Notes: generated by a model from the letters alone, not told the origin. Numbered from the stretch's first letter, positions 16,988 through 26,835 are shown. The stretch is DNA of 64,000 nt from Paenibacillus sp. FSL H7-0331 (GCF_001956045.1 NZ_MRTH01000006.1:248001-312000); one strand, 5' to 3'. Program-made: numbers and translations.

Positions 16988-18928
16988 ATGACGAGCTTAA
17001 TCCCCGGTCCTGACGACCTATTCTTGTTCCATGAAGGCAGCTTGTATCAAAGCTACCGAATGCTGGGAGCACACTTTATCGAGAATGAGGGAGTCGCCGG
17101 TGTCCGATTTGTCGTATGGGCACCGCATGCCAAGGAAATCAGGGTTATTGGAGATTTTAACAACTGGATTGGCACTGAGCACAACATGCGTAAAGCCAGT
17201 ACCTGGGGCATATGGGTTTTATTTGTTCCGGATGTCCAGGAGGGCGAATATTACAAGTACGAGATTGTGACTGAACAGGGGGTAACGCTGCTCAAAGCTG
17301 ATCCATACGCGTTTTATTCCGAATTAAAACCGGGCACGGCTTCCCGTGTCTATGAACTGGATGGTTTTGAATGGCAGGATGAAGCTTGGCAGAAGCGTAA
17401 ACAAGCTGAATCCGTCTACAAACAGCCGATTAACATTTACGAAGTTCATATGGGGACTTGGAAAAAGAAGCCAGGCGGTGAATATTACACCTACCGTGAG
17501 CTTGCTGATGAAATGGTTGACTATGTGGCTGACATGGGTTATACCCACCTTGAATTACTACCGCTTGCGGAGCATCCTTATGATCGTTCATGGGGTTACC
17601 AGGCTACAGGTTATTATTCTGTTACGAGCCGGTTTGGCACGCCCAAGGATTTTATGTATTTCGTTGACCGCTGCCACAGCAAAGGGATTGGGGTCATTAT
17701 GGACTGGGTCCCGGGGCATTTTGTCAAGGATGAGCATGGCCTGAGGCAGTTTGATGGGGCGCCGCTCTATGAGTACAATGATCCCAAGAAAGCTGAAAAG
17801 CCGCAGTGGGGCACGCTGATGTTTGATTTCACCAAGCCGGAAGTGATCAGCTTTCTGATTTCCAATGCGCTGTTCTGGATGGATAAATTCCATATCGATG
17901 GCTTGCGAGTCGATGCGGTAGCAAGTCTGTTGTCTTTGAATCTGGGCAGACCGCCGGAACAGAGGATTACGAATGCGCAAGGAGGGGACGAGAACCCCGA
18001 GGCTGTACAATTTTTGAAGCAGCTGAATACGACCATTTTCGCTCATTACCCGCATTCCTTAATGATGGCGGAGGATTCCAGCAATTGGCCGAAGGTGACT
18101 TCGCCTGTGCATGATGGAGGCTTGGGCTTCAATTACAAATGGAATATGGGCTGGATGAATGATATGCTGAAGTATATGGAGATAGATCCTTATTTCCGCC
18201 GCGGCAGCCACAATCAGCTGACCTTTTCCTTTATGTACACGTACAACGAAAATTACGTACTGCCCTTGTCACATGATGAGGTCGTTCACGGCAAGAAATC
18301 GCTGCTGAACAAAATGCCGGGCGATTACTGGCAAAAGTTCGCTAACCTGCGTCTGCTGCTCGGTTATATGATGGTGCATCCCGGCAAAAAGCTGCTGTTT
18401 ATGGGCAGTGAGTTCGGCCAGTTTGATGAATGGAAGGACCTGGAGGATCTCGATTGGGAGATGCTTGACTACGACAGTCACCGATCCATGAAGCACTATG
18501 TTCATGATTTAAACCACCTGTACCTTAAGGAACAATCGTTATGGGAATTGGATCACCAGCCCGAGGGCTTTTCCTGGATTGATCCTCATGATAGCAAGCA
18601 AAGCATTACCACCTTCATGAGAAAATCAAGCGACCCGGATAACTTTTTGATCATCATTTGTAATTTCACTCCTGTTGTTCATGAGAAATATCGTATTGGG
18701 GTTCCGCTTTTAGCTGATTATATAGAGTTTTTTAACAGCGACCTGCCTGCATATGGCGGTTCCGGGCAATTGAATAAGAAGTTGAAAACAGAAATCGTAT
18801 CATGGCATCACCAACCCTATAGTCTGCAGCTGACGATTCCGCCACTCGCGGTCGTTATTCTGAAGCCTGTCAAGATCCGCCGCAAAGCTATATCCGAAAA
18901 AAAGAAAGGGGTTAGTGTCGATGCGTAA
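16988..18928 (+). CDS. glgB: 1,4-alpha-glucan branching enzyme
   Basis: Introduces alpha-1,6 branches into glycogen. An N-terminal CBM48 domain ([22 protein letters not shown]) precedes the GH13 barrel with the conserved regions: [16 protein letters not shown] carrying the nucleophile Asp, [10 protein letters not shown] carrying the acid/base Glu, and [11 protein letters not shown] carrying the transition-state Asp. The C-terminal beta domain is present. Length 646 aa is normal. ATG 16988 follows AAGGGGATGG. It heads the glgBCDA cluster, and its stop overlaps glgC. Confidence 0.95.
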   Translation: MTSLIPGPDDLFLFHEGSLYQSYRMLGAHFIENEGVAGVRFVVWAPHAKEIRVIGDFNNWIGTEHNMRKASTWGIWVLFVPDVQEGEYYKYEIVTEQGVTLLKADPYAFYSELKPGTASRVYELDGFEWQDEAWQKRKQAESVYKQPINIYEVHMGTWKKKPGGEYYTYRELADEMVDYVADMGYTHLELLPLAEHPYDRSWGYQATGYYSVTSRFGTPKDFMYFVDRCHSKGIGVIMDWVPGHFVKDEHGLRQFDGAPLYEYNDPKKAEKPQWGTLMFDFTKPEVISFLISNALFWMDKFHIDGLRVDAVASLLSLNLGRPPEQRITNAQGGDENPEAVQFLKQLNTTIFAHYPHSLMMAEDSSNWPKVTSPVHDGGLGFNYKWNMGWMNDMLKYMEIDPYFRRGSHNQLTFSFMYTYNENYVLPLSHDEVVHGKKSLLNKMPGDYWQKFANLRLLLGYMMVHPGKKLLFMGSEFGQFDEWKDLEDLDWEMLDYDSHRSMKHYVHDLNHLYLKEQSLWELDHQPEGFSWIDPHDSKQSITTFMRKSSDPDNFLIIICNFTPVVHEKYRIGVPLLADYIEFFNSDLPAYGGSGQLNKKLKTEIVSWHHQPYSLQLTIPPLAVVILKPVKIRRKAISEKKKGVSVDA

Positions 18929-20084
18929 AAAGGAATGTGTGGCCATGCTGCTTGCGGGTGGCGAAGGAAAAAGACTGGGTGTTCTGACCAGCAAGCTTGC
19001 GAAACCTGCAGTTCATTTTGGCGGGAAGTATCGAATTATTGATTTCACGCTCAGTAACTGCACCAATTCTGGAATTGATACAGTAGGCGTGCTCACACAG
19101 TATCAACCTTTGGTTTTAAATACGTATATCGGGATTGGAACGCCATGGGACCTGGATCGCAAGCATGGTGGTGTCACGGTGCTGCAGCCGTTTATGGAGC
19201 AAAAAGGTGGAGATTGGTACAAGGGAACAGCCGATGCGATATTCCGCAATGTGTCCTATATTGATCAATACGATCCGGAATATGTACTTGTGATCTCAGG
19301 TGACCATATTTACAAGATGGACTATGATGTCATGCTGGATTTCCACAAAAAGACGGAAGCGGATGCTACCATCGCTGTTATTGAAGTGAAATGGGAGGAA
19401 GCGAGCCGTTTCGGTCTCATGAGTACGGACGATGAGAACCGGATTACGGAATTTGCTGAAAAGCCCAAGGAACCCAAAAGTAATCTGGCTTCAATGGGGA
19501 TTTATATTTTCAACTGGAAAGTGCTGAAGGAATTTTTGTATAAGGATGAAGAAAATTCAGAATCCAGCAAGGATTTTGGCAAGGATATTATTCCGTTGAT
19601 GCTGAACGAACAGAAAAAGCTGATGGCTTATCCATTTGAAGGCTACTGGAAAGATGTCGGTACCATCGATAGCTTGTGGGAAGCCAATATGGATTTGTTG
19701 GAAGCTGAACCTGAATTTAATTTGAATGATAAAGAATGGCGAATTTATTCCGTTAATCCTTGCCAGCCTGGTCAATATTTGGCGCCAACCGCGCAAATTC
19801 GTCGTTCGCTTGTTAACGAGGGCTGCGCCGTATTTGGTGAAATCGATCATTCGGTCTTATTCTATGGTGTTGAAGTAGGCGAGAACAGCTTAATTAAAGA
19901 CTCTGTCATTATGCCGAATGTGCGTATCGGAAATAATGTGAAAATATATAAATCGATCATCGGTGATGGCACTATTGTTGAAGATGGCTGCACCATTGGC
20001 GAGCCTGGTGATCATCAGGATATTACTTTGATTGGCGGCAATGAAGTAATCAGTTTACCATCCAAGATCAACGTGAAAGGGTGA
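18921..20084 (+). CDS. glgC: Glucose-1-phosphate adenylyltransferase, catalytic subunit
   Basis: Makes ADP-glucose from glucose-1-phosphate and ATP, the committed step of glycogen synthesis. The nucleotide-binding motif [11 protein letters not shown], the [14 protein letters not shown] block, the [10 protein letters not shown] metal site, EFAEKPKEP and the [20 protein letters not shown] motif are intact. The C-terminal left-handed beta-helix has hexapeptide repeats ([21 protein letters not shown]). ATG 18921 is chosen for its spacing from AAGAAAGGGG; an in-frame GTG lies six bases earlier. It overlaps glgB and is followed six bases later by glgD, with which it should form a heteromer. Confidence 0.95.
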   Translation: MRKKECVAMLLAGGEGKRLGVLTSKLAKPAVHFGGKYRIIDFTLSNCTNSGIDTVGVLTQYQPLVLNTYIGIGTPWDLDRKHGGVTVLQPFMEQKGGDWYKGTADAIFRNVSYIDQYDPEYVLVISGDHIYKMDYDVMLDFHKKTEADATIAVIEVKWEEASRFGLMSTDDENRITEFAEKPKEPKSNLASMGIYIFNWKVLKEFLYKDEENSESSKDFGKDIIPLMLNEQKKLMAYPFEGYWKDVGTIDSLWEANMDLLEAEPEFNLNDKEWRIYSVNPCQPGQYLAPTAQIRRSLVNEGCAVFGEIDHSVLFYGVEVGENSLIKDSVIMPNVRIGNNVKIYKSIIGDGTIVEDGCTIGEPGDHQDITLIGGNEVISLPSKINVKG

Positions 20085-20090
20085 GTTTGC

Positions 20091-21200
20091 ATGAAGCGAA
20101 TGATGGGCGTCATCAATCTGGTTAATGAGCCGGATGGTCTGGAAGAACTTACTTACTCTCGCAACGTCGCCTCGGTACCCTTTGGTTCCAGGTATCGACT
20201 GATTGATTTTACTTTATCGAATATGATTAATTCCGGTTTGGAAAATGTTGCCGTTTTTACCCAGCATAAATACCGCTCTCTGATGGATCATCTCGGATCT
20301 GGAAAAGAATGGGATCTGGACCGCAAACGTGGAGGCTTGTTTATTCTACCGGCGATCATGCAGGAAACGACAGGCATGTCCCGCGGTGATTTATTCCAAT
20401 TTTATAGCCACCGCGATTATTTTTATCGGGCACGTGAAGAATATGTCGTGATTTCCCGCAGTCATATCGTATGCAATATTGATTTGAATGAAGTACTGGA
20501 CTATCACCTGGAGAAAAATGCTGACATTACGGTTGTATACAAGCATGCGGATGACGAGGAATTTGCCAAGTTCAGGCGCATGGCCGTTAAAGAAGACGGG
20601 CAAGTCACCGTCATGGAAGATCAGAACGGTCGCTTGCGTACCGATAACATATCCATGGAAATCTATATCATGAGCAAGGAATTGCTGCTGGATATGGTGG
20701 AATCGTGCCTGGCACAAGGCTATGATCATCTGGTACGGGACGGTATTATGAAAAATATCGATAAGCTGGGCGTTTATGGATATTTGCATGAAGGTCATGC
20801 AGGCATCGTAAATACGATCCAAAGCTACTATAAGCACAGTATGCAGCTGCTGAATCCCAAGGTATGGCGCGAGCTGTTTTTCCAGAAGAATCTGATTTAT
20901 ACAAAAGTCAAGGATGAGCCCCCAGCCAAGTATGCCGAGCATTCCCTGGCCCGTAATGCCTTAATTGCGAATGGCTGCATAATTGAGGGCAAAGTGGAAA
21001 ATAGTATCCTGTTCCGTGGTGTCAAGATCCGCAAGGGTGCCTATGTAAAAAACAGTATCATCCTGCAAAACTGCGAAATCGAGGAAAATGTGATCATTGA
21101 AAATGCAATATTGGACAAGGATGTGTTTATTAGTCGAGGTCGTGTCCTGACTGGTGATAAGCAAGCGCCATTTATTGCTTCAAAAACGAAAGTTATATAA
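20091..21200 (+). CDS. glgD: Glucose-1-phosphate adenylyltransferase-like subunit GlgD
   Basis: Homologue of GlgC that in Bacilli forms a hetero-oligomer with it and raises its activity. The fold is the same (nucleotidyltransferase plus C-terminal beta-helix repeats such as NSILFRGVKIRKGAYVKNS), but the N-terminal Gly-rich ATP motif of GlgC is replaced by MGVINLVNEPDGLEE and the GDH metal-binding segment reads SRSHIVC, consistent with a catalytically weak or regulatory subunit. The 369-aa length is typical. RBS AAAGGGTGAG precedes ATG 20091. The gene is in the operon between glgC and glgA. Confidence 0.93.
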   Translation: MKRMMGVINLVNEPDGLEELTYSRNVASVPFGSRYRLIDFTLSNMINSGLENVAVFTQHKYRSLMDHLGSGKEWDLDRKRGGLFILPAIMQETTGMSRGDLFQFYSHRDYFYRAREEYVVISRSHIVCNIDLNEVLDYHLEKNADITVVYKHADDEEFAKFRRMAVKEDGQVTVMEDQNGRLRTDNISMEIYIMSKELLLDMVESCLAQGYDHLVRDGIMKNIDKLGVYGYLHEGHAGIVNTIQSYYKHSMQLLNPKVWRELFFQKNLIYTKVKDEPPAKYAEHSLARNALIANGCIIEGKVENSILFRGVKIRKGAYVKNSIILQNCEIEENVIIENAILDKDVFISRGRVLTGDKQAPFIASKTKVI

Positions 21201-21250
21201 AGAAAACTATATAGAGACTAGAGACAGGTTACATATAAAGGAGTGGTAGT

Positions 21251-22684
21251 TTGTCCATGAAAGTGTTATTTGCCGCATCGGAAGCTGTACCTTTTGCCAA
21301 AACAGGTGGTTTGGCTGACGTCATCGGATCGTTACCGAAGGAATTGGTCAAGCAGGGTCTGGATGTCAGAGTGATGCTGCCCAAGTATGGAGACATACCG
21401 GCACAATTTACGCAAAAAATGGAAACCGTCGCCACTTTTACACTACGGATGGGTTGGAGAGAGCTCTACTGTGGTATTTTGAAGCTTGAGCATGAAGGCA
21501 TTACTTTTTATTTTGTCGACCATGAGAATTATTTTTTGAGAAGTGGTTGTTACGGGTATAATGATGATGCAGAGCGTTTTGCTTTCTTTTGCCGCGCTGT
21601 GATGGATTCCCTGCAGCATATTGATTTCATGCCCGACATCATTCATTGTCATGATTGGCAGACCGGGATGGTTCCGGTCTTGTATCGCGCCCATTTTAGC
21701 TACCAACCGGCTTATGCCCATATCAAGACGATCCTTACTGTGCATAACCTGAAATATCAGGGGGTGTTTGGTAAGGAACAGTTTATGGATTACTTTACCT
21801 TGGGTCCGGAGCACTTTGACGGATTTGCACTCGAACTACATGGAGGGGCCAGCTTCTTGAAGGGTGGCTTGTTATACTCGGATATCATTACGACGGTAAG
21901 TCCTACGTATGCCGAGGAAATTCAAACACCGTATTTCGGTGAATATCTGGACGGATTGTTACGCAGTCAAAGCCATCGTTTGCATGGAATTGTGAATGGG
22001 ATTGATTATGAAGAATTCGATCCTATGACAGATCCTCATTTGGAAGTGAACTACCGAGACTCTCTAGTGAAAAAACAGCAAAATAAGCTGAAGCTGCAAG
22101 AAAAGCTCGGTCTTCCTGTGAACAAGGATGTTCCACTGATCGGGATCGTTACTCGACTCGTGGAGCAAAAAGGATTATCGCTTGTCGAGCATGTAATTGA
22201 GCAATTGATGTCTCTGAACGCACAGTGGGTTGTGTTAGGTACAGGCGAGCACCGCTATGAGCAATTATTCCGTTGGGCTGCTGACCGTTATCCCGATAAG
22301 CTGTCAACGCTGATTACGTTTAATGAAACGACAGCGCGGCAAATTTATGCGAGCTCGGATCTGTTCCTGATGCCTTCGCAATTTGAACCGTGCGGAATTG
22401 GACAATTGATTGCGATGCGTTATCGTTCAGTTCCCATTGTACGTGAAACAGGTGGGTTGAAGGATACCGTCATCGCTTATGAAGAGGAAACGGGTGTAGG
22501 CACCGGATTCAGCTTCACGCATTACAATGCGCATGATCTGCTGTACACAGTAAACAGGGCTGTCTCGCTTTACAGCAATTCCCAGGCTTGGAATAAGATT
22601 TTGGCTAATATTAAAAAGAAGGATTTCAGCTGGCGCAAATCTGCACAGCAGTACGCTTCCCTTTATAACCAACTAGTGAAATAA
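21251..22684 (+). CDS. glgA: Glycogen synthase (ADP-glucose type)
   Basis: Elongates alpha-1,4-glucan from ADP-glucose (GT5). The N-terminal KTGGLADV motif binds the nucleotide sugar, IIHCHDWQTGMVP and TVHNLKYQG are family blocks, and the C-terminal GT-B domain has IGIVTRLVEQKG and EPCGIGQLIAMRYRSVPIVRETGGL with the catalytic Glu. At 477 aa it is standard. AAGGAG lies six bases before TTG 21251 and twelve before ATG 21257; the RBS distance favours the TTG, although homologues start MKVLF, which would be the ATG. It is the last gene of the glg operon; no glgP follows in this window. Confidence 0.95.
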   Translation: MSMKVLFAASEAVPFAKTGGLADVIGSLPKELVKQGLDVRVMLPKYGDIPAQFTQKMETVATFTLRMGWRELYCGILKLEHEGITFYFVDHENYFLRSGCYGYNDDAERFAFFCRAVMDSLQHIDFMPDIIHCHDWQTGMVPVLYRAHFSYQPAYAHIKTILTVHNLKYQGVFGKEQFMDYFTLGPEHFDGFALELHGGASFLKGGLLYSDIITTVSPTYAEEIQTPYFGEYLDGLLRSQSHRLHGIVNGIDYEEFDPMTDPHLEVNYRDSLVKKQQNKLKLQEKLGLPVNKDVPLIGIVTRLVEQKGLSLVEHVIEQLMSLNAQWVVLGTGEHRYEQLFRWAADRYPDKLSTLITFNETTARQIYASSDLFLMPSQFEPCGIGQLIAMRYRSVPIVRETGGLKDTVIAYEEETGVGTGFSFTHYNAHDLLYTVNRAVSLYSNSQAWNKILANIKKKDFSWRKSAQQYASLYNQLVK

Positions 22685-22691
22685 TCATATA

Positions 22692-22718
22692 AAACCAACG
22701 CCCAGAGCGTTGGTTTTT
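22692..22718 (+). terminator. Intrinsic terminator of the glg operon
   Basis: AAACCAACGC (22692-22701) pairs with GCGTTGGTTT (22707-22716) over a CCAGA loop and runs into a T-tract. Confidence 0.9.
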
Positions 22719-22744
22719 GTACACGAAAGGGGAACGAACTCAAG

Positions 22745-23614
22745 ATGAAGCCGATATACGTATTGACTGATTTGGATGGAACACTGCTGCAGCCAGATGC
22801 AACCCTTTCTTCCTATACCATTGAGGTATTAACGGAGGCCTTAGAGCAAGGACATAGAATCAGTTATGCAACAGCCAGAAGCTATACAAGTTCACATGCG
22901 GTTGTTGGTCAAATTCCCTGGAAATACCCTATGGTCTTATATAACGGAGCATTACTGTACGATCCTGTAGATGGCAAAGTGCTGGATGGCGTCTTTATGG
23001 ATCTCGGATTAACGAATCAATTGATTCAGTTCGGCAAGCTGCATGGACAATGCCCCTTATTATTCGGATTGGATGAGGATGGCTCGGAACGTGTGCTGCA
23101 TGAATCATTAGCAGGCGTCGGCTACAAGCAATTTGTCTCAAGCAGACCTGATGATGCAAGATTCAGAGAAATTCCCGAGCTGCGCTGTCCGGATGATATA
23201 CAAACCTTGCTGCTCACCTATATCGGACATTATGACGAGATGGTGCCATTGATGGAAGCCGTGCGTGCCGCATATGGCGAACGTATTCAAATTCATTTCA
23301 TGGCGGATACGTACATCACGGATCACTATTTTCTGGAATTCAGTCATGTGGATGTGAATAAAGGCAACGGTCTGAGAATGTGGGCTAAGAGTGTTGGATG
23401 TCAGACGGAGGACATTATCGCTATTGGTGATAATCTGAATGATATTAGCTTGTTGGAGGCGGCAGGGAAGAAGCTGGCTGTGAGCAATGCCAAGCTGGAG
23501 CTGCAAGCGGTAGCCGATGAGATTATCGAAGCTAATTCGGAAAATGGTGTAGCCAAATATTTGCTGGTGAGGATGACCGAGCTTCCTCAAGAGCAATACG
23601 AGCAAGTGGATTAA
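22745..23614 (+). CDS. Cof-type HAD-superfamily phosphatase
   Basis: HAD hydrolase of the IIB (Cof) class, cytoplasmic, probably dephosphorylating sugar phosphates or related metabolites. Motif I is DLDGTLL with the nucleophile Asp, motif II is in SYATARSYTSS, the conserved Lys is near NKGNGLRMWAKS, and motif IV is GDNLNDISLLEAAG. A cap domain lies between residues about 85 and 190. Length 289 aa is typical. The gene has its own RBS (AAAGGGGAACG) just after the glg terminator and is flanked by a second strong stem-loop, so it is transcribed alone. Substrate unknown; a link to glycogen is only positional. Confidence 0.88.
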   Translation: MKPIYVLTDLDGTLLQPDATLSSYTIEVLTEALEQGHRISYATARSYTSSHAVVGQIPWKYPMVLYNGALLYDPVDGKVLDGVFMDLGLTNQLIQFGKLHGQCPLLFGLDEDGSERVLHESLAGVGYKQFVSSRPDDARFREIPELRCPDDIQTLLLTYIGHYDEMVPLMEAVRAAYGERIQIHFMADTYITDHYFLEFSHVDVNKGNGLRMWAKSVGCQTEDIIAIGDNLNDISLLEAAGKKLAVSNAKLELQAVADEIIEANSENGVAKYLLVRMTELPQEQYEQVD

Positions 23615-23644
23615 CGGTGAGTGAGGAACTGCATAACCTTAACA

Positions 23645-23685
23645 AACAAAGAGTGAGATCTCTATTAGGGATCTTACTCTTTGTT
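23645..23685. terminator. Bidirectional terminator between convergent genes
   Basis: A 16-bp stem (23645-23660 with 23670-23685, one G-T pair) carries A-rich and T-rich ends on the two sides, so it can serve both the HAD gene and the LexA-boxed gene. Confidence 0.75.
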
Positions 23686-23698
23686 GTGTGTAAATCGC

Positions 23699-23995
23699 TT
23701 AGGCAGTCTGTAAAACTTTGGATTTCAGATGGGCACGAATCATCATAATACGTTGCTTGACGTAAAAGTCAAAAGCAGCACCTTTAAGATCTTTAAGCGG
23801 AAAGTTTTGCTCCGTATGATTATCGATAATAACCAATGACCCATCTTCAAAAAATTTGAAGGTCAGATCCAGCCAATAGCTATCTGTAGTATGGAGAATC
23901 TTTTCGATTTGAATGTCTGTCAGCAGCTCGCTATTGGTTTCTATCAATTGTTTGTAATAATCACGTTCAATAAATCTGGCGTTAGTAGCTTGCAT
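23699..23995 (-). CDS. Unknown small protein with a predicted SOS-regulated promoter
   Basis: A 98-residue protein starting MQATNARFIERDYYK; no family is recognised. It looks like a mixed alpha-beta soluble protein (KFFEDGSLVIIDNH as a strand pair, then PLKDLKGAAFDFYVKQRIMMIRAHLKSK as a basic helix). The start at 23995 is chosen because AAAGGGG lies seven bases upstream; the frame is open further to 24052, but that would place the start in the promoter. What makes it notable is its control region: a strong promoter with two close matches to the Bacillus LexA box, so DNA damage is the likely inducer. Known SOS genes of similar size (yneA, yolD, recX) do not obviously resemble it. Confidence 0.7.
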   Translation of the reverse strand: MQATNARFIERDYYKQLIETNSELLTDIQIEKILHTTDSYWLDLTFKFFEDGSLVIIDNHTEQNFPLKDLKGAAFDFYVKQRIMMIRAHLKSKVLQTA

Positions 23996-24017
23996 ATTCG
24001 ACACCCCTTTCGGATTA

Positions 24018-24066
24018 CGAACGAATGTTCTTAATACCATTATACCAAACATTTGTTCGTAGTCAA
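24018..24066 (-). promoter_or_regulatory. Promoter with two LexA boxes
   Basis: Read on the minus strand: -35 TTGACT (24061-24066), a 16-bp spacer, -10 TATAAT (24039-24044). Box 1, CGAACAAATGTTTG (minus strand, 24046-24059), sits in the spacer and fits the Bacillus LexA consensus CGAACRNRYGTTYG at every position. Box 2, CGAACGAATGTTCT (plus strand, 24018-24031), lies over the start region with one mismatch. Occupying either box would block polymerase. Confidence 0.8.
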
Positions 24067-24177
24067 GAGTTTGCAGAATATTCTTTCAAATAGTTAAATT
24101 CATAATTGAACAATGCTATAATGATTCATATAGAGGGTATTTTATAGGATGATATAAGTTATAGGGAGTTGCTGATC

Positions 24178-24375
24178 ATGAAGTTTGAATATACTACCTT
24201 GAATAAGAAGGTTGATTCCTACGGTGTAAGCTATTTTATGGATGAGAGGGCTCACCTTCCGAAATTCAATGATATTTCCCTGATCAGAGTATTGAATATT
24301 CTTGGAGATCAAGGATGGGAACTGGTAGTCAAAGAAAACCCAAATACGTATATCCTGAAACGCCAGTTGAAATAG
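24178..24375 (+). CDS. Small DUF4177-like protein
   Basis: A 65-residue cytoplasmic protein whose second half, ISLIRVLNILGDQGWELV followed by a strand ending YILKRQLK, matches the pattern of DUF4177 proteins (a LNELGxxGWELV helix between beta strands). No function is established for that family. ATG 24178 lies nine bases after AGGGAG; an in-frame TTG at 24169 abuts the Shine-Dalgarno sequence and is rejected. A TATAAT occurs about 60 bases upstream. Stands alone, divergent from the LexA-boxed gene. Confidence 0.6.
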   Translation: MKFEYTTLNKKVDSYGVSYFMDERAHLPKFNDISLIRVLNILGDQGWELVVKENPNTYILKRQLK

Positions 24376-24448
24376 ATGACGATATGAACAAATCAAAAGA
24401 TTTTTCTCTTGCATTTTTGAATTAATGCTGATAATATTATCCAAGGCG

Positions 24449-24469
24449 ATAACTTGTAGGACATGTTAT
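24449..24469. promoter_or_regulatory. Candidate GntR operator before the regulator gene
   Basis: Imperfect palindrome with arms ATAACTTGT and ACATGTTAT around AGG (one mismatch). It shares the word AACTTGTA-N-GACAT with the palindrome upstream of the solute-binding protein gene, which suggests autoregulation. Confidence 0.5.
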
Positions 24470-24488
24470 GAGTAAGGTGGTGAAAGAG

Positions 24489-25184
24489 ATGAGTTTAACA
24501 AGCATTGATAAACAAAATATCGTCGACGAAGTGTATGCTCAAATTAAAAATAATATTGTTAATGGCACCTGGAAGCCTGGTGATAAGATTCCTTCGGAGC
24601 ATGAATTGTGCCAAATGTTCAAGGTGAGCAGAGTGAGTGTGAGAAGCGCGATTCAGAAAATGAGAGCGATCGGAATCATCACTACCAGACATGGACAAGG
24701 CTCCTTTATTTCGCAATCGATTCAGGATCGGATATTGAATGATTTAACTCCTATCATGAATATAACGGAACGGGAATTCATGGATATGATGGAGTTTCGT
24801 GAAACGATAGAATTTAAATGTATTGATCTGGCTGTCCAGAGAGCAGATGAGGACGATATCCGTCGCATTGAGCAAGCTCTCGAAAAAATGGTAGCAGGAC
24901 AAAGCGATTACAAAAAATATACGGCTGCTGACATTGAGTTTCACGTAGCTATAGCCAAAGCTTCCAAAAATGAAATTCTGTATCAGGTCGTGAAAAATAC
25001 CCATGCTTACTCTGAATTTTTGGAGGAGCTGAATCGAGTGTTTGGTGTCAGTGAAGAAAGTGTGGAAGGGCACATCCAACAATTAGAAGCTTTAAAGAGA
25101 AGAGACAGTGAAGCTGTTAAAGCTTTGATCAAAATAGGTATGAATGGCAATATAGAAAAGCTGCGGGAAAGAAACCAGCATTAA
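24489..25184 (+). CDS. FadR-subfamily GntR transcriptional regulator
   Basis: Winged-helix DNA-binding domain at the N-terminus (EVYAQIKNNIVNGTWKPGDKIPSEHELCQMFKVSRVSVRSAIQKM, then the wing TTRHGQGSFI) followed by an all-helical FCD effector domain with the metal-binding pattern DIEFHVAIAKASKN and a later His in GHIQQLEAL. FCD regulators usually bind sugar acids or carboxylates. The preferred start is ATG 24489 with GTAAGGTGG upstream; ATG 24468 overlaps a candidate operator. It sits directly before a sugar ABC importer and an enolase-superfamily dehydratase, so it probably represses these until the sugar acid appears. Confidence 0.88.
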   Translation: MSLTSIDKQNIVDEVYAQIKNNIVNGTWKPGDKIPSEHELCQMFKVSRVSVRSAIQKMRAIGIITTRHGQGSFISQSIQDRILNDLTPIMNITEREFMDMMEFRETIEFKCIDLAVQRADEDDIRRIEQALEKMVAGQSDYKKYTAADIEFHVAIAKASKNEILYQVVKNTHAYSEFLEELNRVFGVSEESVEGHIQQLEALKRRDSEAVKALIKIGMNGNIEKLRERNQH

Positions 25185-25224
25185 ACAAAAGATACACCTG
25201 ATGCAGATTTCTTTCGTAGTAACT

Positions 25225-25240
25225 TGTATGACATCATACA
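25225..25240. promoter_or_regulatory. Perfect palindrome, candidate operator of the sugar-acid transport operon
   Basis: TGTATGACATCATACA is a 16-bp perfect palindrome within the regulator-transporter gap, about 135 bp before the binding-protein gene. Its half-site matches the sequence before the GntR gene (AACTTGTA-N-GACAT). The rest of this gap shows nothing else that can be supported. Confidence 0.55.
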
Positions 25241-25376
25241 TAATACAATTGTTGATTGCGATTGCTCGGTTCACCACAGAATACTGGAACTCGATTTCAG
25301 TCAACTTATATGGCATCCGGTGAGCCTTGCATTAACAATATATAGAAGGAAGCTATAACATAATGGAGGGAAAAGA

Positions 25377-26702
25377 ATGAACAAAAAGATTGCACAAATG
25401 GGGTTGCTTTCTGTACTAGCACTAACTGTTGGCCTGACAGGCTGCGGAGCCAAACAAGAGGCTTCTGCAGGCAAACCAGCAGATAATCAAACGGGTAAGC
25501 CTGTGACTATCAAAATTATCTCCGTATCTCAAACGGAAAAGCCGGATGGCCCTGCTGAGAAGGAAATAGCTGATGAATACATGAGGCTTCATCCTAACAT
25601 CAAGATTGAATTTATCGGAGTGCCACTGAACGATTTGTTTAAAAAGCTAACCACGCTTGCTACAGCTGGAGATTTGCCCGATGCCTTCACCAATACGCCT
25701 GAATTCATGAGAACGGCCTATGGAATGAATATTACAGCGGATTTAACCAAGCTATTGGGTGATCAATATTTGAAAGAGTTTTATCCGTACATTGTAGAAG
25801 AATCCAGCGTCGACGGCAAACTCCAATTTTTCCCATGGAATGCTACACCACAAGCATTGATCTATCGTGGAGATTGGTTCGAGGCTGAAGGGCTGAAGGC
25901 TCCAGAAACATGGGATGACTTTGTAACCGTTGCCAAGAAGCTGACCAAGGATACGAATGGGGACGGCAAGCCTGACCAATGGGGATTCGGGATGGTTGGT
26001 ACGCGTAACTCTTCAGGCGGTTCACGCTTTATCCCGGTTCTCCGTTCATTCGGTGCGGATGAATTGAGACAAGATGCAAGCGGTAAATGGGTAACGGATC
26101 TGGATTCACCTAAGGCGAAGGAAGCCTTCCAGTTTTATGGTGATTTGTATACGAAACATGGTGTTGTACCTCCTGGTGTAACAGAAACCGGCTTTCCGGA
26201 AGCAGCCACTTTGATGGCTAACGGTAAGGTAGGGATGTTGATCAGCGGACCTAACGCTTTGGGTACCATCCTGGCCCAAAACCCGAGTTTAAAAGGCAAG
26301 CTCTACAGTGCACCTATTCCTAAGAAGGAAAAGAATGTATCCACCTTCGGGCTGCTTGGATATTCCATCTCTGCAGAAAGCAAAAACAAAGAAGCCGTTG
26401 TCGACTACTTGAAATTCGTAGTAAACAAAGAAAACTCGTTAAAATGGAACGCAATAAGCGGACGTTTGCCAACGAGAGTAGATGTAGGCGAAAATCAGCA
26501 ATTGAATACACCAGAAATGGTCGGGTTTTCAAAATCTATTGCCAATGCCTTCCACGTACCAAATTTCTCCACCTATACGCAATTCCAGGACATAGTAGCT
26601 GAAGCTTATCAGATGCTGCTGGCCAAGGGCGGAGATGTGGACGCAGCTACGAAAAAAGCAGTCGGTCGCGCTAACGAATTGATCCAGAAAGAAGGCAAGT
26701 AA
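25377..26702 (+). CDS. Sugar ABC transporter substrate-binding lipoprotein
   Basis: Extracytoplasmic family 1 solute-binding protein of an ABC importer. The signal peptide ends at a lipobox (LTGC, Cys22), so it is lipid-anchored outside the membrane. The remaining 420 residues have the two-lobe pattern of this family (EIADEYMRLHPNIKIEFIGVP; LPDAFTNTPEF; AAKKLT-like lobe-2 helix; NGKVGMLISGPNAL). RBS GGAGGG precedes the ATG. A terminator follows the gene, which usually keeps the binding protein in excess over its permeases. The ligand is unknown; linkage to a ManD-type dehydratase suggests a hexuronate, aldonate or an oligosaccharide that contains one. Confidence 0.88.
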   Translation: MNKKIAQMGLLSVLALTVGLTGCGAKQEASAGKPADNQTGKPVTIKIISVSQTEKPDGPAEKEIADEYMRLHPNIKIEFIGVPLNDLFKKLTTLATAGDLPDAFTNTPEFMRTAYGMNITADLTKLLGDQYLKEFYPYIVEESSVDGKLQFFPWNATPQALIYRGDWFEAEGLKAPETWDDFVTVAKKLTKDTNGDGKPDQWGFGMVGTRNSSGGSRFIPVLRSFGADELRQDASGKWVTDLDSPKAKEAFQFYGDLYTKHGVVPPGVTETGFPEAATLMANGKVGMLISGPNALGTILAQNPSLKGKLYSAPIPKKEKNVSTFGLLGYSISAESKNKEAVVDYLKFVVNKENSLKWNAISGRLPTRVDVGENQQLNTPEMVGFSKSIANAFHVPNFSTYTQFQDIVAEAYQMLLAKGGDVDAATKKAVGRANELIQKEGK

Positions 26703-26720
26703 ACTTTCATGCACTAATTC

Positions 26721-26746
26721 GAGGGGGATGTCCTCCCCCTCTTTTT
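26721..26746 (+). terminator. Partial terminator between binding protein and permease genes
   Basis: GAGGGGGA (26721-26728) pairs with TCCCCCTC (26734-26741) and is followed by TTTTT. Since the next genes share the operon, it likely attenuates rather than ends transcription. Confidence 0.75.
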
Positions 26747-26835
26747 CACGAGAACATGAACGAATCGTCGTATCCAAGAATATGTTCTACGTTGCAAGTT
26801 TTTGCTGACGCAAAAAGCTCTCAGGAGGAAGAAAT

